From positions 1 through 30,401 of the IMG/VR virus record IMGVR_UViG_3300044470_000167: a stretch of 30,401 nt of DNA. One strand, written 5' to 3'. Both the position numbers and the translations under genes were made by a program. A model generated the notes under the pieces. The model worked only from the letters and a program-made list of their open reading frames with translations, had not been told where the DNA came from and did not search any database. Shown here in pieces: positions 8,501 through 15,856 of this stretch; position 1 is the first letter of the stretch, and each line of letters begins with the position of its first letter. The DNA comes from a virus.

Positions 8501-9432
8501 GTGCTGAAATTGGACGTCATGACCATGTAGTCGATGGTCATTACGGCGCTGTTGGCCCCGTCCGCCGCGGAGAACAGGTAGTGCGCCCCGCCGCTGTCCA
8601 CGTTCAGGGTGTACTGGCCAAGCCCTGGCGAAGCGGAACCTCCGCCCGTGGCATACGTCACCAGCAGTTCGGAAGTATCGCCGGCGGCCGGAACGGCTCC
8701 GGTTTGCGTGAGGATTGTGGACCCGACGGTGTAGGTGAAATCCACCGCCCCAGACGTGCCGAACGTGGGATACGTGACAGTCGAGAACTGGTCTGTCAAC
8801 TGAACCCCGGTGATGCTGCTGGCCGGTTGCGAGAGCGCAAAGGTCAGGTTGACGCCATCGGCGACGAAGTTGTCCTGTCTTATGTTTGGCACGCCGCCCA
8901 GGATCGGGACCAACTGCATCGGCGTCTGGTGCGTTACCGTGAACGTCCTGGGCCCCGGAGACCCTGAATCGTCCGCCGTTATCGTGGTGGTGTCGGCGCG
9001 CGAAACGCCGTTGTCCAGATACCAGGAGTTCCCGTGCGGGTTGTACCCCGACTCCGGCGTGGTGTACGTGTAGGGCGGCGATGAACCCGCGGAGACGGTA
9101 TACGTGTGGGTCACTCGGAAAAGCTGGTACTGGTCTTTATCGTTCCAGACGTTGACGATGCCGCCTATCGGCCCCTGGCACAACCCAATTAGCAGGGAGC
9201 AGGTGTAGTCGTACTGCTGGTTCGAACCGCTCTTGCCCGATCCGCCGGCCTTTCCACCCATCTTTCCGCCGGAAGTGATCGGGTTAGCGGCCCAGTTCGC
9301 AACCCAAACGCTGTTTCCGGCCAGGCGCCGCCGTCCGTATACGATGGGAATTACCGTGCCATTTAGGCTGCGTTGCACGGCAAGCCCGAACAATTGGCTG
9401 GTGCTGTGCGCGTTCGTGGGCGATTTGAGCAT
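5527..9432 (-). CDS. tail tip attachment protein, gpJ/GTA 'megatron' type
   Basis: 1301 residues. The N-terminus has the family signature: IPIVYGRRRLAGNSVWVANW, a Gly/Lys linker, then YDYTCSLLIGLCQGPIGG. Further on are CAANGLFVSPLLDS with a QDVMEVQNGNCFW strand, and a phage-tail_3-like region (YNQVTVEWCNR; YPLLEPMDIVTITDP). The C-terminal third is fibronectin-like beta domains. Such proteins close the tail tip, trimerise on the hub and carry receptor-binding fibres. It follows the NlpC and hub genes as in Rhodobacter-type gene-transfer agents, but 527 bp of plus-strand material separates it from NlpC. No clear Shine-Dalgarno precedes ATG 9432. Confidence 0.8.
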   Translation of the reverse strand: MLKSPTNAHSTSQLFGLAVQRSLNGTVIPIVYGRRRLAGNSVWVANWAANPITSGGKMGGKAGGSGKSGSNQQYDYTCSLLIGLCQGPIGGIVNVWNDKDQYQLFRVTHTYTVSAGSSPPYTYTTPESGYNPHGNSWYLDNGVSRADTTTITADDSGSPGPRTFTVTHQTPMQLVPILGGVPNIRQDNFVADGVNLTFALSQPASSITGVQLTDQFSTVTYPTFGTSGAVDFTYTVGSTILTQTGAVPAAGDTSELLVTYATGGGSASPGLGQYTLNVDSGGAHYLFSAADGANSAVMTIDYMVMTSNFSTTGDPLVHLDLVLFPGTLGQAPWNFLVSNFPGPQAVGYSELACVGSALFDLGSAGMLPNLNFEVVGFVPFGGSIVDCCAADVIKDLLTSPLYGPLGWDAADLPSDSATCGLGPSGELYTYCAANGLFVSPLLDSAQTAAQFIQDVMEVQNGNCFWSEGLLKFRSYGDTSAIGNGSTFTPNTQPQYDLDDDDFLCAPGEVPIKLTRPSVRDAYNQVTVEWCNRSNQYNAEPVTEEDACHVGLYGARPASPVSQHMICGQATGAAVARTLVQRKCYIEGGCTYEFKLSAAIYPLLEPMDIVTITDPYLGCVKKPVRIVSIEEDDQLALTVKCEEFPWSVSAPTLHGKQVTGAMGPGYYADPGSVNPPVFFEAVAGMASIPLYTLLMGLSGGPHWGGATIHMSADGASYSMVGRQTGPAVMGVLTASLAANADPDSTGTLAVDLTMSLGTLESYSQTQADQDVSLILVDQELMAYRTATPVSACAYSLTYLRRGVFGTRIQAHAAGALFCKVDPAMFEAPYQWSDVGQVRYFKFTSFNSAGMMEQDVSLVAAYEHFITGPRAPFPWSPGYVAPLAGDAVYPKGASGKGTFGLQPVYGIDGSGAPTVGVSIKGIPPITLTSQLLQPPVISCTVGTAGALAAGVYEVAVAAFDTATPYRNTDFSNIVSVVIPSGGTGSIAVTITWPTGANGGDVYLASPSGSVGGWHQNQGVASGVTSAVITAFAENTPGGPDSVADHLAVQWFKEVHGGPWAQQVQGVTGVTSNTVTIAGAGMTTDQWANRTATLLAKYDPSLELPVLNLPVAHSSLTDTGTGMFTLTIGANSAGHTLPDLTTLLAVGDLLVMRNYATFTATSFTDSEIANPYFPGGDTGIEAGYLVMVLTGADAGDVQVVKDVTGSPQTTVNLAGQWAITPATGDLVIVVEASTEPAKLSKSMMIPNNALSMQVAVPDLPNESGQVWVFQVKVEDANGNSASISSAPMREMYLFHSQGTSLTVS

Positions 9433-9461
9433 TTGACTTTTTAGGCTGCCAGGCGTATTCT
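9433..9461 (+). promoter_or_regulatory. near-consensus sigma70-type promoter of the 9.4-kb plus-strand cassette
   Basis: TTGACT (9433-9438), exactly 17 nt, TATTCT (9456-9461). Transcription would start near 9468, at the foot of a perfect small hairpin. It points against the late operon and begins one base past the megatron start codon. Confidence 0.6.
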
Positions 9462-9467
9462 GAGTTT

Positions 9468-9539
9468 GTCGGTAGCTCCGACAGAGCCACCAGTCTCGGG
9501 GTGGGGTTCAAATCCCTTGAGCCGCCCCGCCCCCACTGG
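9468..9539 (+). ncRNA. structured RNA: 5' hairpin plus very stable stem-loop, tRNA T-arm-like
   Basis: Starting at the predicted transcription start, GTCGG-TAGCT-CCGAC (9468-9482) is a perfect hairpin. Then CCAGT (9490-9494) pairs with ACTGG (9535-9539), GGGGTGGGG (9498-9506) with CCCCGCCCC (9525-9533, one G-U) and TTCAA (9507-9511) with TTGAG (9517-9521, one G-U), giving about 19 pairs in one arm. No U-tract follows, so it is not an ordinary terminator. The same stretch contains GGTTCAAATCC, which matches the tRNA T-arm consensus, and a D-arm-like GAGT...GCTC just upstream. A full cloverleaf has mismatches in the acceptor and anticodon stems and would have to begin inside the promoter. A structured leader for the small ORF at 9558, or a small RNA, fits better. 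Confidence 0.45.
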
Positions 9540-9557
9540 AACGCTCAAGGCCCAAGG

Positions 9558-9662
9558 ATGAAGCTCTATAACAATTCGGCTTGCCCGATTCAAAACGTAG
9601 GCATTCTTGCGCAACCGCTCGGTGAGGTCGAGGTAGCCGTCGAAAGGGACGCAGGCGGGTAG
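9558..9662 (+). CDS. 34-residue ORF downstream of the structured leader
   Basis: ATG at 9558 has AAGG seven bases upstream and lies about 90 nt downstream of the predicted transcription start. The product begins MKLYNNSACPIQNVG and continues with a Val/Glu-rich strand before TAG at 9660. It has no signal peptide. The +1 frame stays open from just before this stop to 9963, so a frameshifted longer product cannot be ruled out. Too short to assign to a family. Confidence 0.35.
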   Translation: MKLYNNSACPIQNVGILAQPLGEVEVAVERDAGG

Positions 9663-9747
9663 CGGGTATCAAAGCCCGCGGCGGCCCGGCAATACGTCAA
9701 GAGCCCGGCCGCGGCGACCTGCGTTATACCGTGCGGGGCATCGTCAG

Positions 9748-9963
9748 GTGCAACTCCAGACTCCGCAGAAGAGGAACGGGCAGGTGCGTGCCAAGATCAA
9801 ACCGCACCCGTCGAAGCGAATACCGTGGCTCCATACCGCAGAATTTCGCTGTGACGAGAGGAACAGGAAGGTCTGTTTCTTTCGTCTCGCTCCCCCGTCC
9901 ACCACCCGCAGATTAAGGTTTCATGAAGGTTTCACGTTGTCTTGGACAAAACACATCCACTAA
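9748..9963 (+). CDS. candidate 71-residue basic protein
   Basis: From GTG at 9748, the frame gives a strongly basic product (KIKPHPSKRIPWLHTAEF, then RNRKVCFFRLA) that ends in the last bases of the convergent NlpC gene. Third codon positions are mostly G or C. All three plus frames are open through much of this stretch and the start has no clear ribosome site, so coding is uncertain. If real it forms a short operon with the 34-residue ORF behind the promoter at 9433. No family recognised. Confidence 0.3.
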   Translation: MQLQTPQKRNGQVRAKIKPHPSKRIPWLHTAEFRCDERNRKVCFFRLAPPSTTRRLRFHEGFTLSWTKHIH

Positions 9964-10406
9964 GCTCCGAATGGCGAGAAGAACCTCACCGGACGCCGCT
10001 TGAGAAGAGGCTCCTGGTGAGCATCGGCCAGGCTCACCCGCATCCCGCGCCGGCAGACGTGCATAATTGTCGGCCATGCCTGCATAATGATGGCTCCGTG
10101 CGCCCAGATACGCTCCAACTTGAAGATGGCCATGTCGCCCGGCAGCGGTGCGTCAACCTCGCGCAGGTGCTGCTGGACCAGCCGGAGATATCCCTCATCC
10201 GAGGTGTGTCGCGCCCAATCGGCCGCGAAGTGGGGCAGTGTGGCCAGCACCAGCGGGCTGAGCAGTCCGCATTCGACGTATACAGCGGCTGCGAGTCTCG
10301 CGCAATCCACCCCGACGCCCCGGATGGCGCAATTCATCGCGAAGGGCGTGCCAGTCCAGCGCATCGCTTCGGCCACCACTGCGGCTCGTTGCTCAAATTC
10401 CGTCAT
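9960..10406 (-). CDS. NlpC/P60-type cell-wall peptidase of the tail tip
   Basis: 148 residues. The catalytic layout is visible: Cys35 in GVDCARLAA, His103 in WAHGAII and a third polar residue at His116 (IMHV). These enzymes cut peptide bonds in peptidoglycan stem peptides; in GTA-like and lambda-like tails the enzyme sits at the tip and opens the wall for DNA entry. ATG at 10406 overlaps the hub gene's TGA by four bases, indicating coupled translation, and the order hub-peptidase-megatron is that of RcGTA g13-g14-g15. Slightly short but complete. Confidence 0.8.
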   Translation of the reverse strand: MTEFEQRAAVVAEAMRWTGTPFAMNCAIRGVGVDCARLAAAVYVECGLLSPLVLATLPHFAADWARHTSDEGYLRLVQQHLREVDAPLPGDMAIFKLERIWAHGAIIMQAWPTIMHVCRRGMRVSLADAHQEPLLKRRPVRFFSPFGA

Positions 10407-11758
10407 GCGCTGCCCATCTCCGGACGGGGGATAAAATCAGTCCCTCCGTAGAAAGTAGTATTCCCCACCGGCGCCGGATTCACCGCAGTGAATTTTCCGG
10501 CGCAAGCGTTCCACGTCTTCGGGCAACCGGGGCAAACCGTGAACGCATCGCCGGCCGCCGGCACGCCCGGAAGCGGTGGCAGCACCGAGATCGACCCATC
10601 GTACCCGCTGATGAAACGGGAGATCCCGGCGTTTACGCCGCCGCCATGCGCCGCGTCGTTGAACTTGATGGTCCCCAGGGCGAAGTACCCGCTGGTCGCC
10701 ACCGAGGGCACAGGTTGGCCCTGTACGAGGCCGCTGCCAGGCTCCGTCCACCGGGCACCAGAAGAAAACGGGGCTGAGTTCTGAAGTTGCTCATTTCCGC
10801 TGGGCGACTCCGGACTCCACGCATAATCCGAAATGTAGGGGGGATTAGGAAGGAGGCCGGCCACCGCCGCCACGTAGAGGTTCCACCCGCTCACCCCCAA
10901 CGAGAGCATGGGCGTCGGGATGTTGAACGTCGCCTGGATGTAGTACGCCCCGCTGGTGATGTAAACGGCGCTGGTCGGGCCCGGCAGGCTCTCGCCGTTC
11001 GGCCCGGTGTACGTCACCCGGGCGTAGTACGTGACCGGCGCGTAGAGGTTGTGGCCCGTGGCCGTGGGATGCACGGAGTTCAGCGTCGGGCCGGAAACTG
11101 GCGTCGGAAGCGGGCCTGGGTAGCTGCTGACACTGAGGTTGGTCTGGATCACGCTGGCATTCGATGCCGGCGTTGTGGCCACCGTGCTGGCCACCGTGTA
11201 CGTCGCCAGGTTCACCCCGCACCCCGCATCGCCCAGCGTGTGGCGGCAGCCCGGCCCGTAGAGGTTCCGCGGCACGTTGGTGTTCAGCAGCTCCAGTTTG
11301 TCCTTGCAGGTCAGGACTGCATGAGCGCGGTCCAGTTCCGAAATGTCGGCCACCTGCCCCAAGAACCACTTGTAAATCGCGCCGATGGGGGCGAAGGTGT
11401 TGTCGAGGTACAGCCGATCTACCTGCACGGCGGCGCCGTCGAACTGGCCCTGCGCGATGGCGGCCAGCACGGTGTAGGTTCCGATCTCGGCTTGCGGCGG
11501 CGCGAAGATCGACAGGTCCATCTCGCTGGGCTCCAGCCCGACGGCCATCCGGAGCTTCGACCGGTTTACATACGGCCAGGCGCTGCTGAACGTGTGGCCG
11601 CCCCACACGATGTCCTGATCCCATGAGGCCAAGCGCAGCACTGTGCCGCCCACCAGCGTGATAGTGAATAAATCCACCACCGACGTCACACCACCGACGG
11701 ACGCCAGGGCCGCGGCGTTCAGGTAGGTCACCAGCGCGGAATCGACATTGGTTCTCAT
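10403..11758 (-). CDS. tail hub protein, DUF2163 family, with inserted beta domain
   Basis: 451 residues. The N-terminal half matches the GTA/phage hub pattern: a LFTITLVGGTVLRLASWD strand pair, QDIVWGGHTF, and a Cys-containing segment YGPGCRHTLGDAGCGVN (Cys171, Cys180). The C-terminus has CPGCPKTWNAC (Cys409, 412, 419) and ends FYGGTDFIPRPE, the usual ending of this family. Cysteines at these two places are conserved in hubs, and lambda gpL uses such residues for an iron-sulphur cluster; metal binding here is inferred. Residues about 216-350 are an inserted fibronectin-like domain (YYARVTYTGPNGES; SGWNLYVAA) that makes the protein longer than usual. The ATG has no clear ribosome site and faces the plus-strand RNA element. 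Confidence 0.75.
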   Translation of the reverse strand: MRTNVDSALVTYLNAAALASVGGVTSVVDLFTITLVGGTVLRLASWDQDIVWGGHTFSSAWPYVNRSKLRMAVGLEPSEMDLSIFAPPQAEIGTYTVLAAIAQGQFDGAAVQVDRLYLDNTFAPIGAIYKWFLGQVADISELDRAHAVLTCKDKLELLNTNVPRNLYGPGCRHTLGDAGCGVNLATYTVASTVATTPASNASVIQTNLSVSSYPGPLPTPVSGPTLNSVHPTATGHNLYAPVTYYARVTYTGPNGESLPGPTSAVYITSGAYYIQATFNIPTPMLSLGVSGWNLYVAAVAGLLPNPPYISDYAWSPESPSGNEQLQNSAPFSSGARWTEPGSGLVQGQPVPSVATSGYFALGTIKFNDAAHGGGVNAGISRFISGYDGSISVLPPLPGVPAAGDAFTVCPGCPKTWNACAGKFTAVNPAPVGNTTFYGGTDFIPRPEMGSA

Positions 11759-11760
11759 GG

Positions 11761-11766
11761 TATAGT
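11761..11766 (+). promoter_or_regulatory. -10 like TATAGT upstream of the tRNA-like element
   Basis: TATAGT lies ten bases before position 11776, the first base of the acceptor-like stem, so transcription could begin at or near the mature 5' end. No convincing -35 hexamer at 16-18 nt. Confidence 0.3.
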
Positions 11767-11775
11767 GGTTTCGGA

Positions 11776-11933
11776 TGTTCTGTAGATCAATGGAAGAAGA
11801 CCAGAGCGCTCGCGGCAGTCGATGCAGTCAATGCTACACGGATCAGCGAGTCCAAAGGAACGTGACACGGCCGTTCACGCCCGGAAGCAAACTGCCGGCG
11901 CGGGAGTTGCAGGTTCGAGTCCTGCCAGAACAT
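11776..11933 (+). ncRNA. interrupted or expanded tRNA-like element (about 158 nt)
   Basis: The ends look like a tRNA. TGTTCTG (11776-11782) pairs perfectly over 7 bp with CAGAACA (11926-11932), followed by discriminator T. T8 and A9 follow, then GATC-AATGGAA (11785-11795) with A14 and G18G19 in place, like the 5' half of a D arm. At the 3' side GCAGG-TTCGAGT-CCTGC (11909-11925) is a perfect 5-bp T arm with consensus loop. Between them lie 113 nt where a tRNA needs about 27, so some 80-86 nt are extra. The D stem is not closed next to its loop; GATC at 11841-11844 could close it. CGTGA...TCACG (11861-11879) forms an internal hairpin. No anticodon arm could be assigned. It may be a tRNA gene with an insertion, a tRNA-derived RNA, or a decayed gene. 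A 62-codon ORF (11775-11963) overlaps it and is less convincing. Confidence 0.5.
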
Positions 11934-11937
11934 CCTC

Positions 11938-12603
11938 TCAGGCCCGCACGCTCTGAAGAGTGACTTTGCGGCATTCCCAGATCCCCGCCACGTTCCCCAG
12001 CCGGCCGGCCGGTTGCGCCTGATCAACTCCCATGACCGACATCTCCAGTTCGTCGCCTTCCACTCGCACCCGCCAGAAGTACCCGAAGTCGGCGGTGATA
12101 AGCCCTGTTGGAGCATAGCCGGTGTCGAACGTCAGCAGCCCGGTGGATGAGACGCCGTAGTGGATCGACTGGAGCACCCCCGCCACGTAGATGTTGACCG
12201 CCGGCGCGGGTGCCAGGGTGGTCGTGATCCCGTTGATGTCGTAGATCGGCTGCGTCTGCGCGCCATTCGAGCGCTGGAGTTGGAACGCGAGGGTAACGCC
12301 GTTGCCCGTCCCGATAATCTGGTTCGAGACGTAGCAGTCGTTCTCATCGTAAAGCAGGAAACTGTCGTACGGGCCACTCCGCGCCCCCAGAAATCCGAGG
12401 AAGTTCTGGTAGTCGGAAATGGAACCGTTTTGATTCAGATACGTGAATATGAGGTCCCACTGCCAGCGCGGATACTGATAGTTCGGCGAGCGCACTTCCA
12501 TCCCGCTGGCGCTGGTCTGCTGGATTGTGGACGTCTGCATTCGGCGCGTGATCGGGAAGGTGAGACCCGCCATGCCCACGCCCGTGAAGATCGCATTCGA
12601 CAT
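11938..12603 (-). CDS. DUF2460 family distal tail (Dit-like) protein
   Basis: 221 residues. The N-terminal region PITRRMQTSTIQQTSASG and YPRWQWDLIF matches the TIGR02217/DUF2460 pattern, as do FLGFLGARSGPYDSFLLYD and VSSTGLLTFDTGYAPTG. In RcGTA this is g12, the distal tail ring that joins the tube to the hub. The ATG overlaps the tape-measure stop as TGATG, so the two are translationally coupled. It is directly followed by the plus-strand tRNA-like element instead of by the hub gene. Full length for the family. Confidence 0.85.
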   Translation of the reverse strand: MSNAIFTGVGMAGLTFPITRRMQTSTIQQTSASGMEVRSPNYQYPRWQWDLIFTYLNQNGSISDYQNFLGFLGARSGPYDSFLLYDENDCYVSNQIIGTGNGVTLAFQLQRSNGAQTQPIYDINGITTTLAPAPAVNIYVAGVLQSIHYGVSSTGLLTFDTGYAPTGLITADFGYFWRVRVEGDELEMSVMGVDQAQPAGRLGNVAGIWECRKVTLQSVRA

Positions 12604-15518
12604 CAGAATGCCGCCTGTCCGGCCGGCGCATAAGGCCGAATCACTTCGCGCATCAGCTTCTTGAGTTGCGATTTGTTCGCCATGATGGAGCCAGGAGATT
12701 CACCCGCGGCGGCATGGTAGGCCACGTTGTAGTGATGGTTCACCGTGTTACCGCCGGAGTTGTAGTTCTTCGTCTGGTCTGCCGTCAGAACCTTTTCCCC
12801 TTTGTGCAGAAACATCGGGAACGGTCCGCCGGTGGATGGCATGTCGGCGCCCTTCTCGGCGAATCCCGCCACGGCAGCGAACGCGGCGGCCGCGGCCTCT
12901 GGAGCCAGATACGGCCCTACCACCGGAATGGCGGTCACAGCGGCATAGGTATTCTTGAACGCCGTGCGCGCGTCGGTCATGCCCATTTCCGTGCCGACCA
13001 GTTTGTGGATAATGGCCTGGGCAATCATTTGGGTGACGGCCCGCTCGATGTGCATTATCATCTGGTCCGCCATCTCGCGGAAGGACTGAGCCATGGACGC
13101 GGCGAAAGACTTCCCGCCTTTGATCCATGAGTTGAACCCGGAGTCGAACGCGCTGGAAATGGAGGTGATGCCCTTCACCATGGTGTCCTGCATCGTGGTC
13201 ATAGCCGTTTTGGATTCGATATTCAGCTTCGCCATGGCGGCCAGGTACTTATCGTTCAACGCTTGGATTTTTGCTTGAGCTGCCGCAACGGCTCCCAGGT
13301 CCGGCCCACCCATCGGCCCCGCCGTCTGCGCTTTGGTGAGTTCCCCCATAGCAGAACCTGCCTGCGATTTGTACTCCTGCGTCTCCAGGTCTTTCAACTG
13401 CTGGACCTTCGCTGCTTGGCTGATCCGGTGGTTCTTCGCATCGTCTTCCACCGACGCCTTATTGGCATCGTAGACGCGCGTAGCGTGCGCTATCTCGGCG
13501 TTGGCCATGATCTCGGCCGCCCGGTTCGCTTCTTCCATGCGCCGCTTTCCAAGCGCCAGCTCCTTCTCGAATGACTTCTGCCCCTCGGAATCGACGCGGT
13601 TCCAGAACTCTTGCATGTTCTTGACCATCGCGTCGTTGTTCTTATCCTGCGCTTCCAAGTCCTTGTTCCCAAGTTCCGCAAGGGTCTTCGTGTGTTGTGC
13701 CGCAAGCACCGCCAGCGTGTCGTCAACCTCCGCTGGCTTATGCTCTGCCTTGGCAGTAGCGGCTTTCAGCGCGGCCACCTTCTCGGCGGCCTTCCGCTCG
13801 ATCTCGTAACGCTCGTTCTCCGCCCGTACCAAAATCTCGTTTTCGAACCACTGCCGCTCTTCGGCCGACATCTTCCCGATGGCGAGCGTCGCTTTGTCGG
13901 CATCCCGCCGAATGTCCACGCCCAGCAGCGCCACCTTCTTCTCGCCCTCGATCTGCTTCTCCAGTGCGGCGTTCTTCTCGGCAACGCCGGAGCCGGACTC
14001 GGACTTCTCGGCGGCCTTGATCTTTTCGTGAATTTCTGCAATCTGCTTACGCAGCCCAACTTCTTCCGCTGCTCCGGAGGCCGTAAACGCTCCAGGTTTT
14101 TCCAGAGCAGTTACCAACTTCTTATCAGCATCCTCCGCCATGGAAAGGGCGGCCTTGAGACCTTCCAGCGAACCGGCCTGGCCTGCCTTCCACCGATCCG
14201 CAGCAGCAGCAAGAGCGTCAGCGGATTTCTGCGCAACCGCCAACCCAGGGGCCGCGGCAGCCGATGTTGCCGCTGAAAGAGGGTCATACTTCGGGCCCAT
14301 GAATCCAGGTTCGGGCTTTCCACCAGTGGGAACTGGCATGGAACCAACCGCTCTGAGGGCGGCGAGTTGTGCTTTGCCTACAGTGGAGAACCCAGACCAC
14401 ACCGCCTCTCCCCATCCTTTGGCGAGAGTGCTGATGCCGCTGAACCCGGAAGAGATAGCACCCGCCAACGTCCCTTGCTTGGCCGAATCCTCCCCTTCGT
14501 CCGAGACCATGCCACGGACGACGTTGACAACCATCTCGACAATCGGTGATAACTTCGCCGCAAATCCCTCCTTCAGGTGATCCCACGCGATCGCCAACTC
14601 GTTGATCTTCTCGCGGGCCTCAATCATGCTCTGGACGCCACGCTCATCGACAACGCCGCCCAGGCTATCGATGGCCTCCGAGAGCCGGTCGTAGTTCTCA
14701 ATGAGGGGCATGATCTGGAAGGATGCGCGCCCCAGCAGAACGTGCGCCTCTTCGACGCGTTTCGTCTTGTCAGGGATCTCGGAGAGGTTCTGAAGGACTT
14801 GCAGCAGCGCCCCGCCAGTGTCCGTGGCGGTCACGCCGATCTCCTTCAGTGCCTCGGCTTGCTTCTTACCCGCCCCCGTAGGATCTTCCAACGCCTCGGC
14901 CAACCGGAAGGATGCCCGCGCGAGCCCGCCAACGTCGGCATCGACTATGCGCGCCATCTCGCCGAGCTTCTTGGTCTGCTCGAATCCCAGGCCAAGCATG
15001 TTGGCGAAGTTCTGAGTGCCACGCGCGGCGGCGCCCTCTTCGTTTACGAGGTCGTAGGTTTCCTTCCCCAGGAAGGCCATCGAGCTGGCAACTACGGTAA
15101 TGCCAGCGCCGACTGGACCCAGTGTCTCCAGAAAGCTGGTGGCCGTATCGCCGGCCGCTTCCAGCGGATGCTTGATGAAATCGCCAACCTTTTCGGCGAA
15201 TCCCTCAAACATCCCGCCGGCCTTCTGCGCCTCTTCCCCAACGGCCTGAACGGCCGGCTTCAGCGCTTCCGCCGCCGCGGTGGCTTGCCGGTGCTGGTCC
15301 GCCCACGCATCCAGGCCCGCGCCCATGCTGCTCATCTGGGAAGCCGCGTCCTGCTGCGCTTGCACGTTGGCCGCGATCCGATCCGTGAAGGAATCGAACA
15401 CCGACCCCAGGGAAGTGAGCTTGGACGCGTAGTCGTCGGCAGACGCGGCGCCCTGCGCGAATGCCGGACTCGCTTCGTCCGTCCCCGTGATTTTTACTTG
15501 GACTTGATCGTCGGGCAT
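12603..15518 (-). CDS. tape measure protein
   Basis: 971 residues, by far the longest helical protein here. It begins with VQVKITGTDEASPAF, has long Ala/Lys/Glu-rich coiled-coil stretches (about 430-800), a hydrophobic segment near 160-185 (ITVVASSMAFLG) and another near 870-900 (AIPVVGPYLAPEAAAAAFAAVAG), and ends with GGPFPMFLHKGEKVLTA, a motif common near tape-measure C-termini. At the usual about 1.5 angstrom per residue the tail would be about 145 nm. It follows the chaperone pair and precedes the distal tail gene, the canonical order. The ATG at 15518 lies 11 bases after the preceding stop and has a weak ribosome site. Confidence 0.9.
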   Translation of the reverse strand: MPDDQVQVKITGTDEASPAFAQGAASADDYASKLTSLGSVFDSFTDRIAANVQAQQDAASQMSSMGAGLDAWADQHRQATAAAEALKPAVQAVGEEAQKAGGMFEGFAEKVGDFIKHPLEAAGDTATSFLETLGPVGAGITVVASSMAFLGKETYDLVNEEGAAARGTQNFANMLGLGFEQTKKLGEMARIVDADVGGLARASFRLAEALEDPTGAGKKQAEALKEIGVTATDTGGALLQVLQNLSEIPDKTKRVEEAHVLLGRASFQIMPLIENYDRLSEAIDSLGGVVDERGVQSMIEAREKINELAIAWDHLKEGFAAKLSPIVEMVVNVVRGMVSDEGEDSAKQGTLAGAISSGFSGISTLAKGWGEAVWSGFSTVGKAQLAALRAVGSMPVPTGGKPEPGFMGPKYDPLSAATSAAAAPGLAVAQKSADALAAAADRWKAGQAGSLEGLKAALSMAEDADKKLVTALEKPGAFTASGAAEEVGLRKQIAEIHEKIKAAEKSESGSGVAEKNAALEKQIEGEKKVALLGVDIRRDADKATLAIGKMSAEERQWFENEILVRAENERYEIERKAAEKVAALKAATAKAEHKPAEVDDTLAVLAAQHTKTLAELGNKDLEAQDKNNDAMVKNMQEFWNRVDSEGQKSFEKELALGKRRMEEANRAAEIMANAEIAHATRVYDANKASVEDDAKNHRISQAAKVQQLKDLETQEYKSQAGSAMGELTKAQTAGPMGGPDLGAVAAAQAKIQALNDKYLAAMAKLNIESKTAMTTMQDTMVKGITSISSAFDSGFNSWIKGGKSFAASMAQSFREMADQMIMHIERAVTQMIAQAIIHKLVGTEMGMTDARTAFKNTYAAVTAIPVVGPYLAPEAAAAAFAAVAGFAEKGADMPSTGGPFPMFLHKGEKVLTADQTKNYNSGGNTVNHHYNVAYHAAAGESPGSIMANKSQLKKLMREVIRPYAPAGQAAF

Positions 15519-15529
15519 GAGTATTGGCT

Positions 15530-15856
15530 CTATGCGGTCTTCCGGTCGAATCGCAGCGGATTGAGTTGCATGGGCTTCACCGGCGTCGGATTCACGCGCA
15601 TCCCGAAGCCTTCAAGCCCGGCGAACGTGGCGGTGGACTTCGGCGGAGCGGCTGACTTGCGGGAAGACGGCGCCGCGACCGGCCCCGCTTCGCGCGAAGA
15701 GAACACGGCCGCTACCGATTCATGCACCGGCGGGTTCTTCGACCAGTACAGGATGCCGTCCATGGCATCCCGCACCGTCACCTTCCACCGGATGTACTCC
15801 ATCGGCCACCCGGTCACTGTGGCTATGCGCCAGCGGATGTCGCGCCAGGAGATCTT
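15530..15856 (-). CDS. GT-like tail chaperone extension read by -1 frameshift
   Basis: This frame is open well upstream of its first usable start (GTG at 15817) and overlaps the end of the preceding chaperone in the -1 frame. The overlapped part reads like protein (KISWRDIRWRIATVTGWP) and continues into the 95 codons after the GTG, then a Pro/Ser/Ala linker and a basic tail. In lambda the T domain is made only as a G-T fusion that loads the tape measure; the same arrangement here would give about 218 residues. The tape measure gene follows at once, as in lambda. Independent initiation at GTG 15817 is the alternative. Confidence 0.65.
   Translation of the reverse strand, partial: KISWRDIRWRIATVTGWPMEYIRWKVTVRDAMDGILYWSKNPPVHESVAAVFSSREAGPVAAPSSRKSAAPPKSTATFAGLEGFGMRVNPTPVKPMQLNPLRFDRKTA

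Noticed and set aside
9453-9526. A canonical tRNA gene from the GGTTCAAATCC T-arm match with D-arm GAGT...GCTC
   Set aside because: Acceptor stem pairs only 5 of 7, the anticodon arm needs a 6-nt loop without T33, and the 5' part would overlap the -10 box; the extended stem-loop is better supported.
11775-11963. 62-residue plus-strand protein starting at ATG 11775
   Set aside because: It overlaps the acceptor and T-arm sequences almost exactly, lacks a ribosome site, and its QVRVLP segment is a typical translation of a T arm.
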